Shown: positions 7,330 through 14,694 of the stretch, in pieces | Numbering within the stretch: the stretch's first letter is position 1 | Layout: every line of letters begins with the position of its first letter | Source of the DNA: a virus | IMG/VR virus record: IMGVR_UViG_3300005340_000073 | Coordinates: 1 to 26,452 of that record | DNA length: 26,452 nucleotides | Direction: 5' to 3' (one strand) | Notes under the pieces: model-generated | What the model was told of the DNA's origin: nothing | The model's input: only the letters and a program-made list of their open reading frames with translations | Database searches by the model: none | Made by a program: the position numbers and the translations under genes

Positions 7330-7755
7330 TCACGGCGCCCAGCCTTCGACCGGCACGAAGTGCACATTGCCGTCTCGATCGGCGCCGTACACGACCTCCT
7401 GACCGGCGCGCTCTGCGAACTTCGGCTGCGCATAGATCGTCGGCGCGCGCTGCATCTCGATCGGCGTGCCGTTGGGCTGGATGCGATACACGACTGCGAC
7501 CTTGGTATGCTCTGACCCCACAACGCCCTGGACGACCAGCCAGAGCTGCCCGCTACCGTCCGTCGCCACAAAGGGCGAGTCCGGCAGGAAGTCGATCGGG
7601 ACCTGCACGACAGTGATCGGGCCTGGGTCCGTCGTGAGCTGGGGCAGGTACGTGCCAGGAACGGTCGCCATGGCGTAAGCGCTACCGAAGATGAACGCGG
7701 CGATGGCGGCCACACAGAGCACTGAAAAAGCGATGGTGAAGCGCAGCTTGCTCAT
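7330..7755 (-). CDS. Exported or membrane-anchored protein, unknown (141 aa)
   Basis: The N-terminus MSKLRFTIAFSVLCVAAIAAFIFGSAYA is a typical signal peptide or anchor: a positive start and a hydrophobic core of about 20 residues. The mature part is beta-rich, with SGQLWLVVQGVVG and a repeated pattern of short strands (DGSGQLWL, DRDGNVHF) suggesting a small propeller-like or sandwich domain. It starts 5 nt after the GIY-YIG stop, with AGGAGA about 10 nt upstream of the ATG. It lies between the lysis genes and the packaging module, so a lysis accessory or a cell-surface protein is possible. No family was recognised. Confidence 0.65.
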   Translation of the reverse strand: MSKLRFTIAFSVLCVAAIAAFIFGSAYAMATVPGTYLPQLTTDPGPITVVQVPIDFLPDSPFVATDGSGQLWLVVQGVVGSEHTKVAVVYRIQPNGTPIEMQRAPTIYAQPKFAERAGQEVVYGADRDGNVHFVPVEGWAP

Positions 7756-7760
7756 AGCGT

Positions 7761-8396
7761 TTAGGTCTCCTTATCCCGTTCAGCCTTGCGTCGTGCCCAC
7801 ATCGCTTTTACTGCAAGACTTTGCCGTGCTCGTGCTTCCGGGTTAGACCAAGCCTTTTTACTGGCGGCACTTTTTTTAGCCTTCACCTCAGGATCGGAGC
7901 AAATCTGCTTAATCACAGCACTCTGATGTGCACGAGCTTCAGGGTTAGACCATTTCTGTGTCAGCCGAGCACTTTGTTTGGCACGCTTCTCAGGATCAGC
8001 CATCGTCTGTTTTATCCTAGACCGCGTCTCAGGATCAGACCACATCTGCCTACTCGCCCTGCCAATCTTCACACGTGCCTCTTCTGAAAGGTTCGTTACT
8101 CCCTCGCCACCATCTGTCTCATTGGTCAAATTCTCACGACCGTATAGAGCTATCGCCCTTATTTCGTATGCAAGTGCTTCGGCTTCGTCATTCGTCGTAA
8201 AGATAACGTAGCGTTGGACTTCGCCACCGCTTTTCCAAATCTTGCGAATGGTGCTGCACTTAAGGCACTTGTGACCGGAACGGGCTTCGCTGTCATGCTT
8301 GTAGATGCGCTTCCCGGTCCCTTTGCCGACATAGAAAGGGCGACCATCCGGACGTGCGAGGACATAGACGTAGAACGTCTGAGGTATACTAGACAT
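7761..8396 (-). CDS. GIY-YIG homing endonuclease with NUMOD3-like repeats (211 aa)
   Basis: The catalytic N-terminal domain shows FYVYVLARPDGRPFYVGKG (residues about 8-26), the GIY...YIG equivalent, then GKRIYKH with the catalytic arginine region, and a later EIRAIALYGRENLTNETDGGEG with the Glu/Asn of the active site. From about residue 105 to 200 it has four or five repeats of the type SDPE-x-R-x-K-x-S and WSNPEARA, the NUMOD3-like DNA-binding modules of mobile endonucleases. I chose the ATG at 8394-8396 with AGGAG 7 nt upstream; the frame runs on to 8489 without a good start. Base use is more AT-rich than its neighbours. It is probably a selfish gene inserted between endolysin and terminase. 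Confidence 0.9.
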   Translation of the reverse strand: MSSIPQTFYVYVLARPDGRPFYVGKGTGKRIYKHDSEARSGHKCLKCSTIRKIWKSGGEVQRYVIFTTNDEAEALAYEIRAIALYGRENLTNETDGGEGVTNLSEEARVKIGRASRQMWSDPETRSRIKQTMADPEKRAKQSARLTQKWSNPEARAHQSAVIKQICSDPEVKAKKSAASKKAWSNPEARARQSLAVKAMWARRKAERDKET

Positions 8397-8505
8397 GCCT
8401 GATCTCCTAACTAGATTGGGCCACGCTCCGGGGTGGTGAGACACCGCCGGGGCATTCTTATTATACCATTTATAGCTTCCTAATGCCATAAAACGTAACT
8501 ACCTG
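8397..8505 (-). promoter_or_regulatory. Leader and extended -10 promoter of the GIY-YIG gene
   Basis: Read leftward, TGGTATAAT (8460-8468) is a perfect -10 box with a TGn extension. It lies about 64 bp before the endonuclease ATG. No convincing -35 is seen. Between promoter and gene is a GC-rich stretch (8417-8455) with partly complementary CCGG and GGTG/CACC segments that may fold in the leader RNA. This suggests the endonuclease has its own promoter, independent of the lysis operon. Confidence 0.5.
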
Positions 8506-9585
8506 CTACAAATTCTTCATCTCGTCCATACGCTTGATAACATTGGCGATATAGACCTGCGGGCTGTTTCCATCACTTGCGGGACTAAAGACCGGGATAA
8601 TCTGCTGCAAGCTCAGGAGTCCATGCGCGCCGTACTGCTCTTTGAGGTGCAGCACGCTATCGACGAGGCCAAGCTGGAAGCTCTCCCATTTGCGCCAGAA
8701 GCGGCCGTTGTAGTGCACCTTGTCGCGGCTGGAGGTGGCCGGCTCGGTGATGTTGAGCGGGTTGCGACTCTGGCGCTGCAGCTCCGTTCCGCCGATGACC
8801 GCGACCTGCTCGGGCGTCGTGGGATCGTCGGCGAACGACTCCTGCTTCCACATGCCGGCAACCGCCGCAGCGTCCACCTCGAAGCGCTGGCAGACGCCAT
8901 AGACAAAGCGCATCTCGACGTCGAGCATGCGGACGCCGTATTTCACCAGGTACTTGACGAATTGATCGGCCGTCGCCGACTGCGGCACGCCGATGATCTG
9001 GCGATCGCCGGCGGCCGGCGGGACGGGAAGAGGAACCGTGGCCATGGCAGCTCTCACTTTCTGGCGAACGACGTCCATGCTGACCGCCGTGCCGGGACAG
9101 GTCTTCGGGCTGGCACAGTCGCGATGGCCGCGCAGTGTGATCGACGTCGCGACCAGCTTGCGGCGCGTGAAGACTGCGGCGATCGCGTGCAGCACGTTGT
9201 ATTCCGTCTGGGCCGACCAGTAGTGCTGGTCATAGTCGCCGACGACCTCGAAGCCGAGATAGTGGCTATTGCAGATCGTGGCATGCACGCCCTGCGTGTT
9301 GAACGGTGTGCCGACCCAGAGCGCATCGTCGGCGATGAACAGGTGCGGCCCGGCCGACCAGCCGACGCTCCCGTCCTTATTCTTGACCTCGTACTGGTAG
9401 TAGTGCGCGAGGCCCTTCATCTGCGCTTCGCCGCCGGTCGCGTGCCATTGGACGAGGGTGGGCGACCAGGTATGATGGGCGGTCACGCCCTGAATCCAGG
9501 CGAGCGCCGCATCGCCGAAGCTCGCGATGTAGGCTTCGAGCGCCGCGACATCGGCGAGACGCCGGCCGTCCCAGGCGAACGTCAT
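8506..9585 (-). CDS. Endolysin: amidase plus glucosaminidase-like domains (359 aa)
   Basis: The N-terminal domain (about 1-175) is a type-2 N-acetylmuramoyl-L-alanine amidase. It has the zinc ligands H37/H38 in TAHHTWSP, a central GVHATICN...LGFEVVGD, and GHRDCASPKTCPGT with H154 and C163. The linker is VPLPVPPAAG. The C-terminal domain (about 200-359) resembles lysozyme-like GH73 glucosaminidases, with AAVAGMWKQESFADDP (candidate catalytic E249), NPLNIT and GRFWRKWESFQLGLVDSVLH. Two lytic activities would thus cut peptidoglycan at the end of infection. The ATG at 9583-9585 overlaps the TAA of the preceding membrane gene (TAATG) and has GGAGG 9 nt upstream. An in-frame GTG at 9591 is too close to the GGAGG. 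Confidence 0.9.
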   Translation of the reverse strand: MTFAWDGRRLADVAALEAYIASFGDAALAWIQGVTAHHTWSPTLVQWHATGGEAQMKGLAHYYQYEVKNKDGSVGWSAGPHLFIADDALWVGTPFNTQGVHATICNSHYLGFEVVGDYDQHYWSAQTEYNVLHAIAAVFTRRKLVATSITLRGHRDCASPKTCPGTAVSMDVVRQKVRAAMATVPLPVPPAAGDRQIIGVPQSATADQFVKYLVKYGVRMLDVEMRFVYGVCQRFEVDAAAVAGMWKQESFADDPTTPEQVAVIGGTELQRQSRNPLNITEPATSSRDKVHYNGRFWRKWESFQLGLVDSVLHLKEQYGAHGLLSLQQIIPVFSPASDGNSPQVYIANVIKRMDEMKNL

Positions 9586-9731
9586 TACCACGGTCCTCCG
9601 GGCAGCAGTGCGATCAGCATGATCACAGCGATGACCAGGCAGAGGTAGCTCGCAACGGTCCGCCAGGACAATGCCGCCGCGATACAGGCTAGGATGAGAA
9701 CGATCAGGTCAATCAAGACTGCGGGATCCAT
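9585..9731 (-). CDS. Small two-helix membrane protein, holin-like (48 aa)
   Basis: It encodes MDPAVLIDLIVLILACIAAA, then a short polar SWRT turn, a second hydrophobic stretch (SYLCLVIAVIMLIALL) and PGGPW at the end: two transmembrane helices in 48 residues. AGGAGG lies 5 nt before the ATG, and the stop overlaps the endolysin start. Its size, topology and coupling to the endolysin suggest a holin, antiholin or lysis accessory. It lacks any family-defining motif. Confidence 0.7.
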   Translation of the reverse strand: MDPAVLIDLIVLILACIAAALSWRTVASYLCLVIAVIMLIALLPGGPW

Positions 9732-9732
9732 G

Positions 9733-10083
9733 TCAACCTCCTGTCTGCGGGGTCGGCGTCACTGGATCGGGTTCACTTGTCGCCGCCGCCGCTTGATTAC
9801 GCTTCGTCTCTGCCGAGGCCTGCGTCACACTCGCCCCGGCCGAGCCTGCCGCTGCAAGCAACCCCGCCATGGCGACCTGTGCATAGGTCTGTGGCGTCCA
9901 GACCATACCGGCCGGGGCATTAGCAAGCGCCATGATTGCCGTGAAGATGATGCTCACGACGGCATTGGAGCTAAAGGCCACCCAGGACGGCCGTGTCGGT
10001 GCGGCAAGCGTCATGCCCGAGGTGAACCAATGTGCCAGGAACGCTGCTGACGTGGCATACGTGGCAATGTCCCAACCGTTCAT
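9733..10083 (-). CDS. Holin candidate, membrane protein (116 aa)
   Basis: The sequence has hydrophobic segments at about 8-28 (TYATSAAFLAHWFTSGMTLA), 38-55 (SNAVVSIIFTAIMALANA) and a weak one at about 66-86 (TYAQVAMAGLLAAAGSAGAS). A soluble Thr/Pro/Ala-rich tail follows. Two or three membrane spans with a charged or polar tail fit phage holins, which open the inner membrane for the endolysin. It lies one gene upstream of the endolysin and overlaps the coiled-coil gene by an ATGA. The assignment is by topology and position only. Confidence 0.6.
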   Translation of the reverse strand: MNGWDIATYATSAAFLAHWFTSGMTLAAPTRPSWVAFSSNAVVSIIFTAIMALANAPAGMVWTPQTYAQVAMAGLLAAAGSAGASVTQASAETKRNQAAAATSEPDPVTPTPQTGG

Positions 10084-10442
10084 GTTCCCTGTCCTTCCGA
10101 TCTGCGCCGCCGGTCGAGTTGGGTAATCTGGATCGCCTGGCGGCTGATCGTCTCGGCCTGCTCAGCGAGCTTCGTCTGCATCACACTGATCTGTTGCTGG
10201 CAATCGGCGCGCGATGCTTGCAGCTCGCCATGGACACGCACGATCGTCGCTTCGAGCTCCGACTCCCGCTCCTTGGTCCGTTTGGTGGTCGCGTCGAGCT
10301 GCGCTTGCAACTGCTCAACCAGCACCTGCAAGCCCTCAACCGCCGATGTCCGGTCATCAATACGGGTCTTGCGGAGCGAGTTGAGCATCCCAATCACGCC
10401 CACCGCGCCGCCAATCAGCCCGACGTACTGATCGATGCTCAT
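10080..10442 (-). CDS. Membrane-anchored coiled-coil protein of the lysis cassette (120 aa)
   Basis: The N-terminus MSIDQYVGLIGGAVGVIGML is a short hydrophobic anchor. Residues about 35-105 have the charged heptad pattern of a long coiled coil (LQVLVEQLQAQLDATTKR, ATIVRVHGELQASRADCQQQ, KLAEQAETISRQ). The tail is very basic (DRRRRSEGQ). The layout resembles anchored coiled-coil lysis accessories (spanin-like or holin-regulating proteins), but no family can be named. The open frame runs upstream to 10853 in a shadow of the next gene. The ATG at 10440-10442 overlaps that gene's stop as ATGA. Confidence 0.7.
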   Translation of the reverse strand: MSIDQYVGLIGGAVGVIGMLNSLRKTRIDDRTSAVEGLQVLVEQLQAQLDATTKRTKERESELEATIVRVHGELQASRADCQQQISVMQTKLAEQAETISRQAIQITQLDRRRRSEGQGT

Positions 10443-10831
10443 GCCGGCGCCACGTAGGTGCGAAGTGGCCGGAAGATCGCCATGAGCAGAAACACAGTAA
10501 TCTGACCAATCCAGATGGTTGCGCCAGCGTTGCCGGCCTGGAACACCTGCCACGTAATGACCAGCCACGGGATGACCCCACAGAGCGAACACACTTTGCG
10601 GATCACAACCCAATGAAAATACGGCCAGAACGAGAGGGCGATCAGATGGATCGCGCCAATCAGGAACACCAGGCCCAGCCAGAGGCCGGGGAACTTGAGA
10701 CTGAGGAGATACAGGACGATGCTTGACGGCGACAGGTGCAGCACGGCAGCCAGGCCCAGCAGGATCAGCGTGACCGCGCTCATATATTCGCCGCCCGTCC
10801 CGGCCTCGCGTAGGTGCCGCGCCAGTGGCAT
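10439..10831 (-). CDS. Multi-span membrane protein, unknown (130 aa)
   Basis: Four hydrophobic segments are visible: AVTLILLGLAAVLHLSPSSI, LWLGLVFLIGAIHLIALSFW, VIPWLVITWQVF and WIGQITVFLLMAIF. It is the first gene after the terminator at 10851-10890. I place the start at the ATG 10829-10831, seven nt after GGGGAG. A later ATG at 10783 (MSAVTL) is possible but has no clear ribosome binding site. It may be part of the lysis or host-envelope cassette. Confidence 0.65.
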   Translation of the reverse strand: MPLARHLREAGTGGEYMSAVTLILLGLAAVLHLSPSSIVLYLLSLKFPGLWLGLVFLIGAIHLIALSFWPYFHWVVIRKVCSLCGVIPWLVITWQVFQAGNAGATIWIGQITVFLLMAIFRPLRTYVAPA

Positions 10832-10850
10832 GCATGCTCTCCCCACAACG

Positions 10851-10890
10851 CAAAAAACGCCGCTCAGATCCATCTGGATCATGAGCGGCG
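10851..10890 (-). terminator. Rho-independent terminator
   Basis: On the minus strand, CGCCGCTCA and TGAGCGGCG form a 9-bp GC-rich stem around a loop of about 13 nt, followed directly by TTTTTT. It separates the zinc ribbon/methyltransferase group from the lysis cassette. The lysis and packaging genes must therefore be reached by antitermination or read from a promoter left of it. Confidence 0.85.
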
Positions 10891-10946
10891 CCTATCTCGC
10901 TCGGTGCCGAACCATCGTCGGACCGCAGTCAGTTGTCGAAAGAAAT

Positions 10947-11129
10947 CTACACCTTACGTCTACCTGGTGTCAAGCGCTGCGGTTGCCAGTAGAGACGCGT
11001 GTCGCACGAACGACAGCGCAGCATGAAGGGATAACGCGTGTCCCCGTCTTGAGTCGCGAGCACATTCCCGTCGTCGCTCACCGTGACCGGCAAGACAGCG
11101 TGGCAGCGCTTGCAGTGCAGATCGGCCAT
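10947..11129 (-). CDS. Zinc ribbon protein (60 aa)
   Basis: This short protein has two CxxC knuckles: C6-x2-C9 in MADLHCKRCHAVLP and C39-x2-C42 in FMLRCRSCDTRLYW, separated by a beta-hairpin-like stretch. It is a classic small zinc ribbon, comparable in size and layout with Com-type regulators, but I cannot assign it. The C-terminus is basic (RLTPGRRKV). A promoter places the predicted transcription start next to the ATG (see 11137-11165). An in-frame ATG four codons upstream lies inside the -10 box and is unlikely. Confidence 0.65.
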   Translation of the reverse strand: MADLHCKRCHAVLPVTVSDDGNVLATQDGDTRYPFMLRCRSCDTRLYWQPQRLTPGRRKV

Positions 11130-11136
11130 ACGAGGC

Positions 11137-11165
11137 AGCATAGCACAAAGGTGCTGGGAGTTAAA
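11137..11165 (-). promoter_or_regulatory. Promoter for the 60-aa zinc ribbon gene, probably leaderless
   Basis: Read leftward, TTTAAC (11160-11165) and TATGCT (11137-11142, with a TGC extension) are 17 bp apart. The expected start of transcription falls at about 11130, immediately before the ATG at 11129. No ribosome binding site precedes the gene. This geometry is that of a leaderless mRNA. Confidence 0.5.
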
Positions 11166-11184
11166 GAGGGACGTGTCGGCGACG

Positions 11185-12888
11185 CTACAGGTCCAGGCCC
11201 TGCTGCTCTGCGGCTGGCATCTCCACACGTTGTGCCTGCTTGAAGGTGCCATACGCCGGCGGCATCTGAACCTGTGCTCCTGTGAGAAGGTCAGCGATCG
11301 GTAGGATCTGGATCTTTGGATAGTCCCTCCCCCAACCTGGCGATTTGTAGTAGCCGGCGCTGGCGGCCTCGGCCCGCATATCGCGGCTGGGGGGCTCGAG
11401 GGTGATAAATGCTCCGATCGTTGCACCTTCACGCTCCACGGTGCCGCGTAGGTCGCGTACATCGCCGCTCTTGACGTGGCCGCTTTTGACCTGCACGAGC
11501 AGGCGCTTGGGCTTGGCGGTGGCGTCGTCGATGAAGGTGATCACGCCGTCGATCCCTTTGTCGCTGCCTTTCTTGCCGGCCTTGCTCCCCTCCTGGCCTC
11601 CCAGCGGGCGAGCTCGGATAAGGGATAGTGCCCACCACTGAAATTGATAGCGATCGTCGCGGGCGAGCTGGGCGGCTGCTCCCACGTCGAGGGGCTCGCC
11701 GATGACATTAAAGGCTATGCCTGGGAACATTTGAGCAAGGCGATACTTTTGGAGGGCGATCGACAGGTGGGTTATATCAATGCCAACCCATCGCCGGCCT
11801 AGTTTCTGGGCGGCTGCTATTGTGGTGCCACAGCCGCAAAAGGGATCTAACACGAGGTCGCCGGGGTTGCTGCTGGCGTTGATGATGCGTTCTAAGAGTG
11901 CTAGGGGCTTCTGTGTGGGGTAGCCGAGGCGCTCTTGAGCCATTGAGTTGATCGGCGGTATATCGTTGATGACGTCTTGGATCGGTACGCCTTTGCCCAG
12001 ATAGCGCTTGAACTGGGGAAAGCCTGGTCCACCACTCCTGCCTCTCGGCGTCCAGTAGATGTATCCGTGTTCATCTAGGAGGTCTAGCTTCTGTTGGGTA
12101 GTCAGATTGCTGGCCGTGTCGGGCTTGGATAATGCCTCGACGACGTCGCGCGAGACTGCCCAATGACGGCCGATCTTTGACGGGTCATAGCCGTGCCATG
12201 GTTTGGCAGAATCGCCTTGTGTCGTCCCCGCCGCTGTGAGGTCACTGAGTCGATATTTTCCTCGGTCGTCACTGTTGCGATACTTGGCGTCTAAGTAGTC
12301 CACGTCATACGGCTGAAACTCTGGGTTCCAGGTCGATCTGTCGGGTGATTTGCTGTAGAACAGCAATACATCGTGAACGCCGCCCCATCGCTTAGGATCG
12401 TTGTGGGCACTGGTGCGCTTCCAAGTAATCTCGTTACGGAAGTTGCGTGGGTCAAAAATTGTGTCGAGGATGACCTTGAGATAGTGGCTGGCTGTCGGGT
12501 CACAGTGTAGATAGAGGCTGCCGGTCGGCTTGAGGACGCGGTGAAGCTCCACGAGGCGCGCGGCCATCATCACGAGATAGGCCATCATCGGGCTTGTATG
12601 GCCTGCAATCTGGCGGAGGGCTCCTATTGTCTGCCCTACACGCTCCGGCGCCGCTGTGACCAGCTCACCGTAGGCGCGCTCTACTGCATCGTTCCAATGC
12701 CATGTATCCTCAAAGGCCGCTATCTGGGCCTCGCTATCCTTCCCGCTTTCGTCCTTGAATAGCACGTTGTAATTGCGGCTGCTATTGAAGGGTGGATCGA
12801 GGTACACGAGGTCAACGCTGCTGTCGGGGATGTACTCGCGTAGAATGTCGAGGTTATCGCCGTAGTAGAGTGTGTTACTCGTTGGCAT
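11185..12888 (-). CDS. DNA methyltransferase fused to Mrr-like nuclease (567 aa)
   Basis: Residues 1-400 form a beta-class amino-methyltransferase (N6-adenine or N4-cytosine). The catalytic motif DPPF (31-34) comes before the AdoMet-binding motif DPFCGCGTT (348-356), with [15 protein letters not shown] in front and WVGIDIT after it. Residues about 425-540 add a PD-(D/E)xK-type nuclease domain of the Mrr/Mrr_cat kind: GIDGVITF with D447, then [10 protein letters not shown] with Q466 and K468, and [10 protein letters not shown]. The single chain could both modify and cut DNA or recognise modified DNA. AGGAGG lies 6 nt before the ATG. The N-terminal half is less GC-rich than phage core genes, which suggests acquisition. 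There is no separate restriction gene nearby. An anti-restriction or inter-phage exclusion role is inference. Confidence 0.9.
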   Translation of the reverse strand: MPTSNTLYYGDNLDILREYIPDSSVDLVYLDPPFNSSRNYNVLFKDESGKDSEAQIAAFEDTWHWNDAVERAYGELVTAAPERVGQTIGALRQIAGHTSPMMAYLVMMAARLVELHRVLKPTGSLYLHCDPTASHYLKVILDTIFDPRNFRNEITWKRTSAHNDPKRWGGVHDVLLFYSKSPDRSTWNPEFQPYDVDYLDAKYRNSDDRGKYRLSDLTAAGTTQGDSAKPWHGYDPSKIGRHWAVSRDVVEALSKPDTASNLTTQQKLDLLDEHGYIYWTPRGRSGGPGFPQFKRYLGKGVPIQDVINDIPPINSMAQERLGYPTQKPLALLERIINASSNPGDLVLDPFCGCGTTIAAAQKLGRRWVGIDITHLSIALQKYRLAQMFPGIAFNVIGEPLDVGAAAQLARDDRYQFQWWALSLIRARPLGGQEGSKAGKKGSDKGIDGVITFIDDATAKPKRLLVQVKSGHVKSGDVRDLRGTVEREGATIGAFITLEPPSRDMRAEAASAGYYKSPGWGRDYPKIQILPIADLLTGAQVQMPPAYGTFKQAQRVEMPAAEQQGLDL

Positions 12889-12996
12889 GGATCGCCTCCT
12901 TCCGTCTGATACACCTCGACGTCCTCCCGGCGAGCAGTGGGCTGCTGTTAGGGCTGCCGGCCCACGTCCTCACCAGGGCCTGGGACGCCGCCGCCG

Positions 12997-14340
12997 CTAT
13001 TTCGGATGGATGGTCCACTTGCCGTCAGCTTGGACTTCCCAGAGACATGGCGGCTGACCGAACGTCACGACCCCTTCATTGTTCACCGCGCCGATCTCAT
13101 TCTGCAGAAGATCCCGCCCATCCGCGCACACGAGGAACACAGCAAAGTTACTTTCGCCGGTATGGGTGAATGTATACGGGGTCGGGCCGGAGGCAGACGG
13201 CTGGAAGACATCGCTAACCATATCGCCCTGGCCGTCGAAGCTATCGAGCGGCTGGCTTGAGACCGCCAGCGGCTTGATCTCCGCCGTCCAGTTCCCATCC
13301 GCCTGCACCTCCAGGAATAACGGCGCGTCGGTTCCGACGAGCAGGTGTGTGCCGGAGTAGTGCCCAATCGTATTGACGAGTAATGTTTTTGTGCCCTTCG
13401 CGTCGTAGGCGAAGACCGCGAAGTTACTATCGCCATCGTGGGTAAAACCGATTGTTGTCAGTGCTCCGGGCGGGGTGAACTTATCGGTGACTTTCTGGCC
13501 GTGTCCTTTGAGCGAGATCGGCTCAGGTGCCGGCGTCGCCGTGGGCGGCACGGGCGTTTCGGTCGGCGGGAGTGCGGTGTTTGTCGGGGCCGGTGTGTCC
13601 GTTGGTGGAGGCGTTGGCGTGATAGTTGGCGGGAGCGGCGTCGCGGTTGGGACCGCCGTAGGTAGAAAGGCAACATCATCGCCAATCGGGAGATCGACAT
13701 CCAGCCCTGCCGCGTGGACGGTTGCGTGCGACAGGTCGCGCGGTACATCATACGCCACGATGACATCCAGATCACCATTCGATGGCACCGCAATCCCAGC
13801 GACCCCGGCGATCGTATGCTCGATGCCGACCTGGAGCCCGGCCGCGCCGGTCGCATCTCCATTCCCGCGTATTGCATCCGAGGCGGTTTGCAAGACAAAA
13901 TCCCGGAGCGACAGTCGGTCCTCCTTCGCTTGCTTGTTATGCGCTGTCCCGCGGACAACGAGCCACCGGCCTTTTGGCGTCAGGGTCTGACCCTTGAAGC
14001 TGAGTGTTGGAGCCAGGTTGACACCGGTAATAGTGACCCGCCAGCGATCAGACTCGACTGGCGTATTGATTGAGGCAACAATCGCGGTCGGAGTTGGTAC
14101 ATCAGTAGGTGCAACTGCCTCCGTTGGCGCAGCTGCGGTCGTCGGTGATGCGACTGCGACGACGGCCCCGGCAGCGGATTGCACCGTCGGAACCGATCGT
14201 GCTGACGTCTGGGGTTTTGCCACCAGGCTGCCGATGATTCCACAAACCAAACAAGCACCGATGAGGAGTACCAGTCCACCGCAGCTTATCCCGACTTTGC
14301 CGCCGATGCCGCCTCGCCAGATGTCGCCGATACGCTTCAT
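12997..14340 (-). CDS. Membrane-anchored surface protein with DUF4352-like and repeat domains (447 aa)
   Basis: A basic N-terminus and one transmembrane helix (about 18-40, GISCGGLVLLIGACLVCGII) anchor it. A Thr/Pro/Ala linker (about 45-90) leads to a DUF4352-like domain (about 95-225, WRVTITGV and GRWLVVRGTAHNKQ). A second linker (about 235-275) is a long run of PT-x-TP units. Two homologous repeats of about 80 residues end the chain; both contain SNFAVF and end with LEVQADGNWT or WEVQADGKWT. It probably faces the cell exterior. GGAGG lies 5 nt before the ATG. It is beside the repressor and has repressor-type half-sites upstream, so I infer a prophage-expressed conversion gene acting at the host surface. 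Confidence 0.8.
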   Translation of the reverse strand: MKRIGDIWRGGIGGKVGISCGGLVLLIGACLVCGIIGSLVAKPQTSARSVPTVQSAAGAVVAVASPTTAAAPTEAVAPTDVPTPTAIVASINTPVESDRWRVTITGVNLAPTLSFKGQTLTPKGRWLVVRGTAHNKQAKEDRLSLRDFVLQTASDAIRGNGDATGAAGLQVGIEHTIAGVAGIAVPSNGDLDVIVAYDVPRDLSHATVHAAGLDVDLPIGDDVAFLPTAVPTATPLPPTITPTPPPTDTPAPTNTALPPTETPVPPTATPAPEPISLKGHGQKVTDKFTPPGALTTIGFTHDGDSNFAVFAYDAKGTKTLLVNTIGHYSGTHLLVGTDAPLFLEVQADGNWTAEIKPLAVSSQPLDSFDGQGDMVSDVFQPSASGPTPYTFTHTGESNFAVFLVCADGRDLLQNEIGAVNNEGVVTFGQPPCLWEVQADGKWTIHPK

Positions 14341-14423
14341 ACCGACCTCCAGATTGTGACGGTCCCTGACATCTTGATGATGTAAGCTGGACGATTGCCC
14401 TGAAACGATAAACTATCATATCT

Positions 14424-14455
14424 CGTAGACAATACAGATGCTTGACATGTCTACG
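14424..14455. promoter_or_regulatory. Operator pair CGTAGACA...TGTCTACG
   Basis: The inverted half-sites CGTAGACA (14424-14431) and TGTCTACG (14448-14455) flank 16 bp. The 11-mer ACATGTCTACG here (14445-14455) recurs exactly at 15007-15017 in the repressor/early intergenic region. The site sits between the surface-protein gene and the repressor tail and is probably bound by the phage repressor. Confidence 0.6.
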
Positions 14456-14468
14456 CTTACGGGTGTAA

Positions 14469-14495
14469 GTTCTATAAGAACAATCGTTCTATAAT
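14469..14495. promoter_or_regulatory. Second operator-like repeat and -10 box
   Basis: GTTCTATAAGAAC (14469-14481) is an inverted repeat with arms GTTCT/AGAAC. GTTCTATAA is repeated directly at 14486-14494, and AGAAC-AATC-GTTCT forms another inverted pair. A perfect TATAAT lies at 14490-14495, only 10 bp before the ATG at 14506. No good -35 was found, so an activator or another start point would be needed. Confidence 0.5.
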
Positions 14496-14505
14496 TGGAG
14501 CCGCG

Positions 14506-14694
14506 ATGAATCTCCGCGATGCACTCCGCCGTATTGATCAGGAGCTCAAACGACGTTACCCGGCTATGATGATCGGCCCTGTTCATCCAGAAAGAGAATA
14601 TATTGAATCAATGCCCGACGGTTCTGGGGCGTTGCTCGAGCCAATGCGTCAACAATCTGAGGGCCTTCCGGAATCGACCGAAGAATCATCGTAA
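14506..14694 (+). CDS. Possible small protein overlapping the repressor gene antisense (62 aa)
   Basis: The ATG has GGAG 5 nt upstream and a TATAAT just before that. The N-terminal half (MNLRDALRRIDQELKRRYPA) is a convincing amphipathic helix; the C-terminal half is acidic and Ser/Glu-rich. The last 131 bp run antisense to the end of the repressor gene. This either marks a real convergent overlap or means only part of the frame is meaningful. No family was recognised. Confidence 0.4.
   Translation: MNLRDALRRIDQELKRRYPAMMIGPVHPEREYIESMPDGSGALLEPMRQQSEGLPESTEESS

Noticed and set aside
8623-9648. Plus-strand frame of 341 codons opposite the endolysin
   Set aside because: It mirrors the endolysin coding strand and has typical antisense composition; the endolysin has clear catalytic motifs.
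12889-12996. GC-rich gap between the surface-protein gene and the methyltransferase
   Set aside because: Short complementary pieces (AGCAG/CTGCT, CCGGC/GCCGG) can pair but no T-run follows, so no terminator is called; the gap has only the methyltransferase ribosome binding site.
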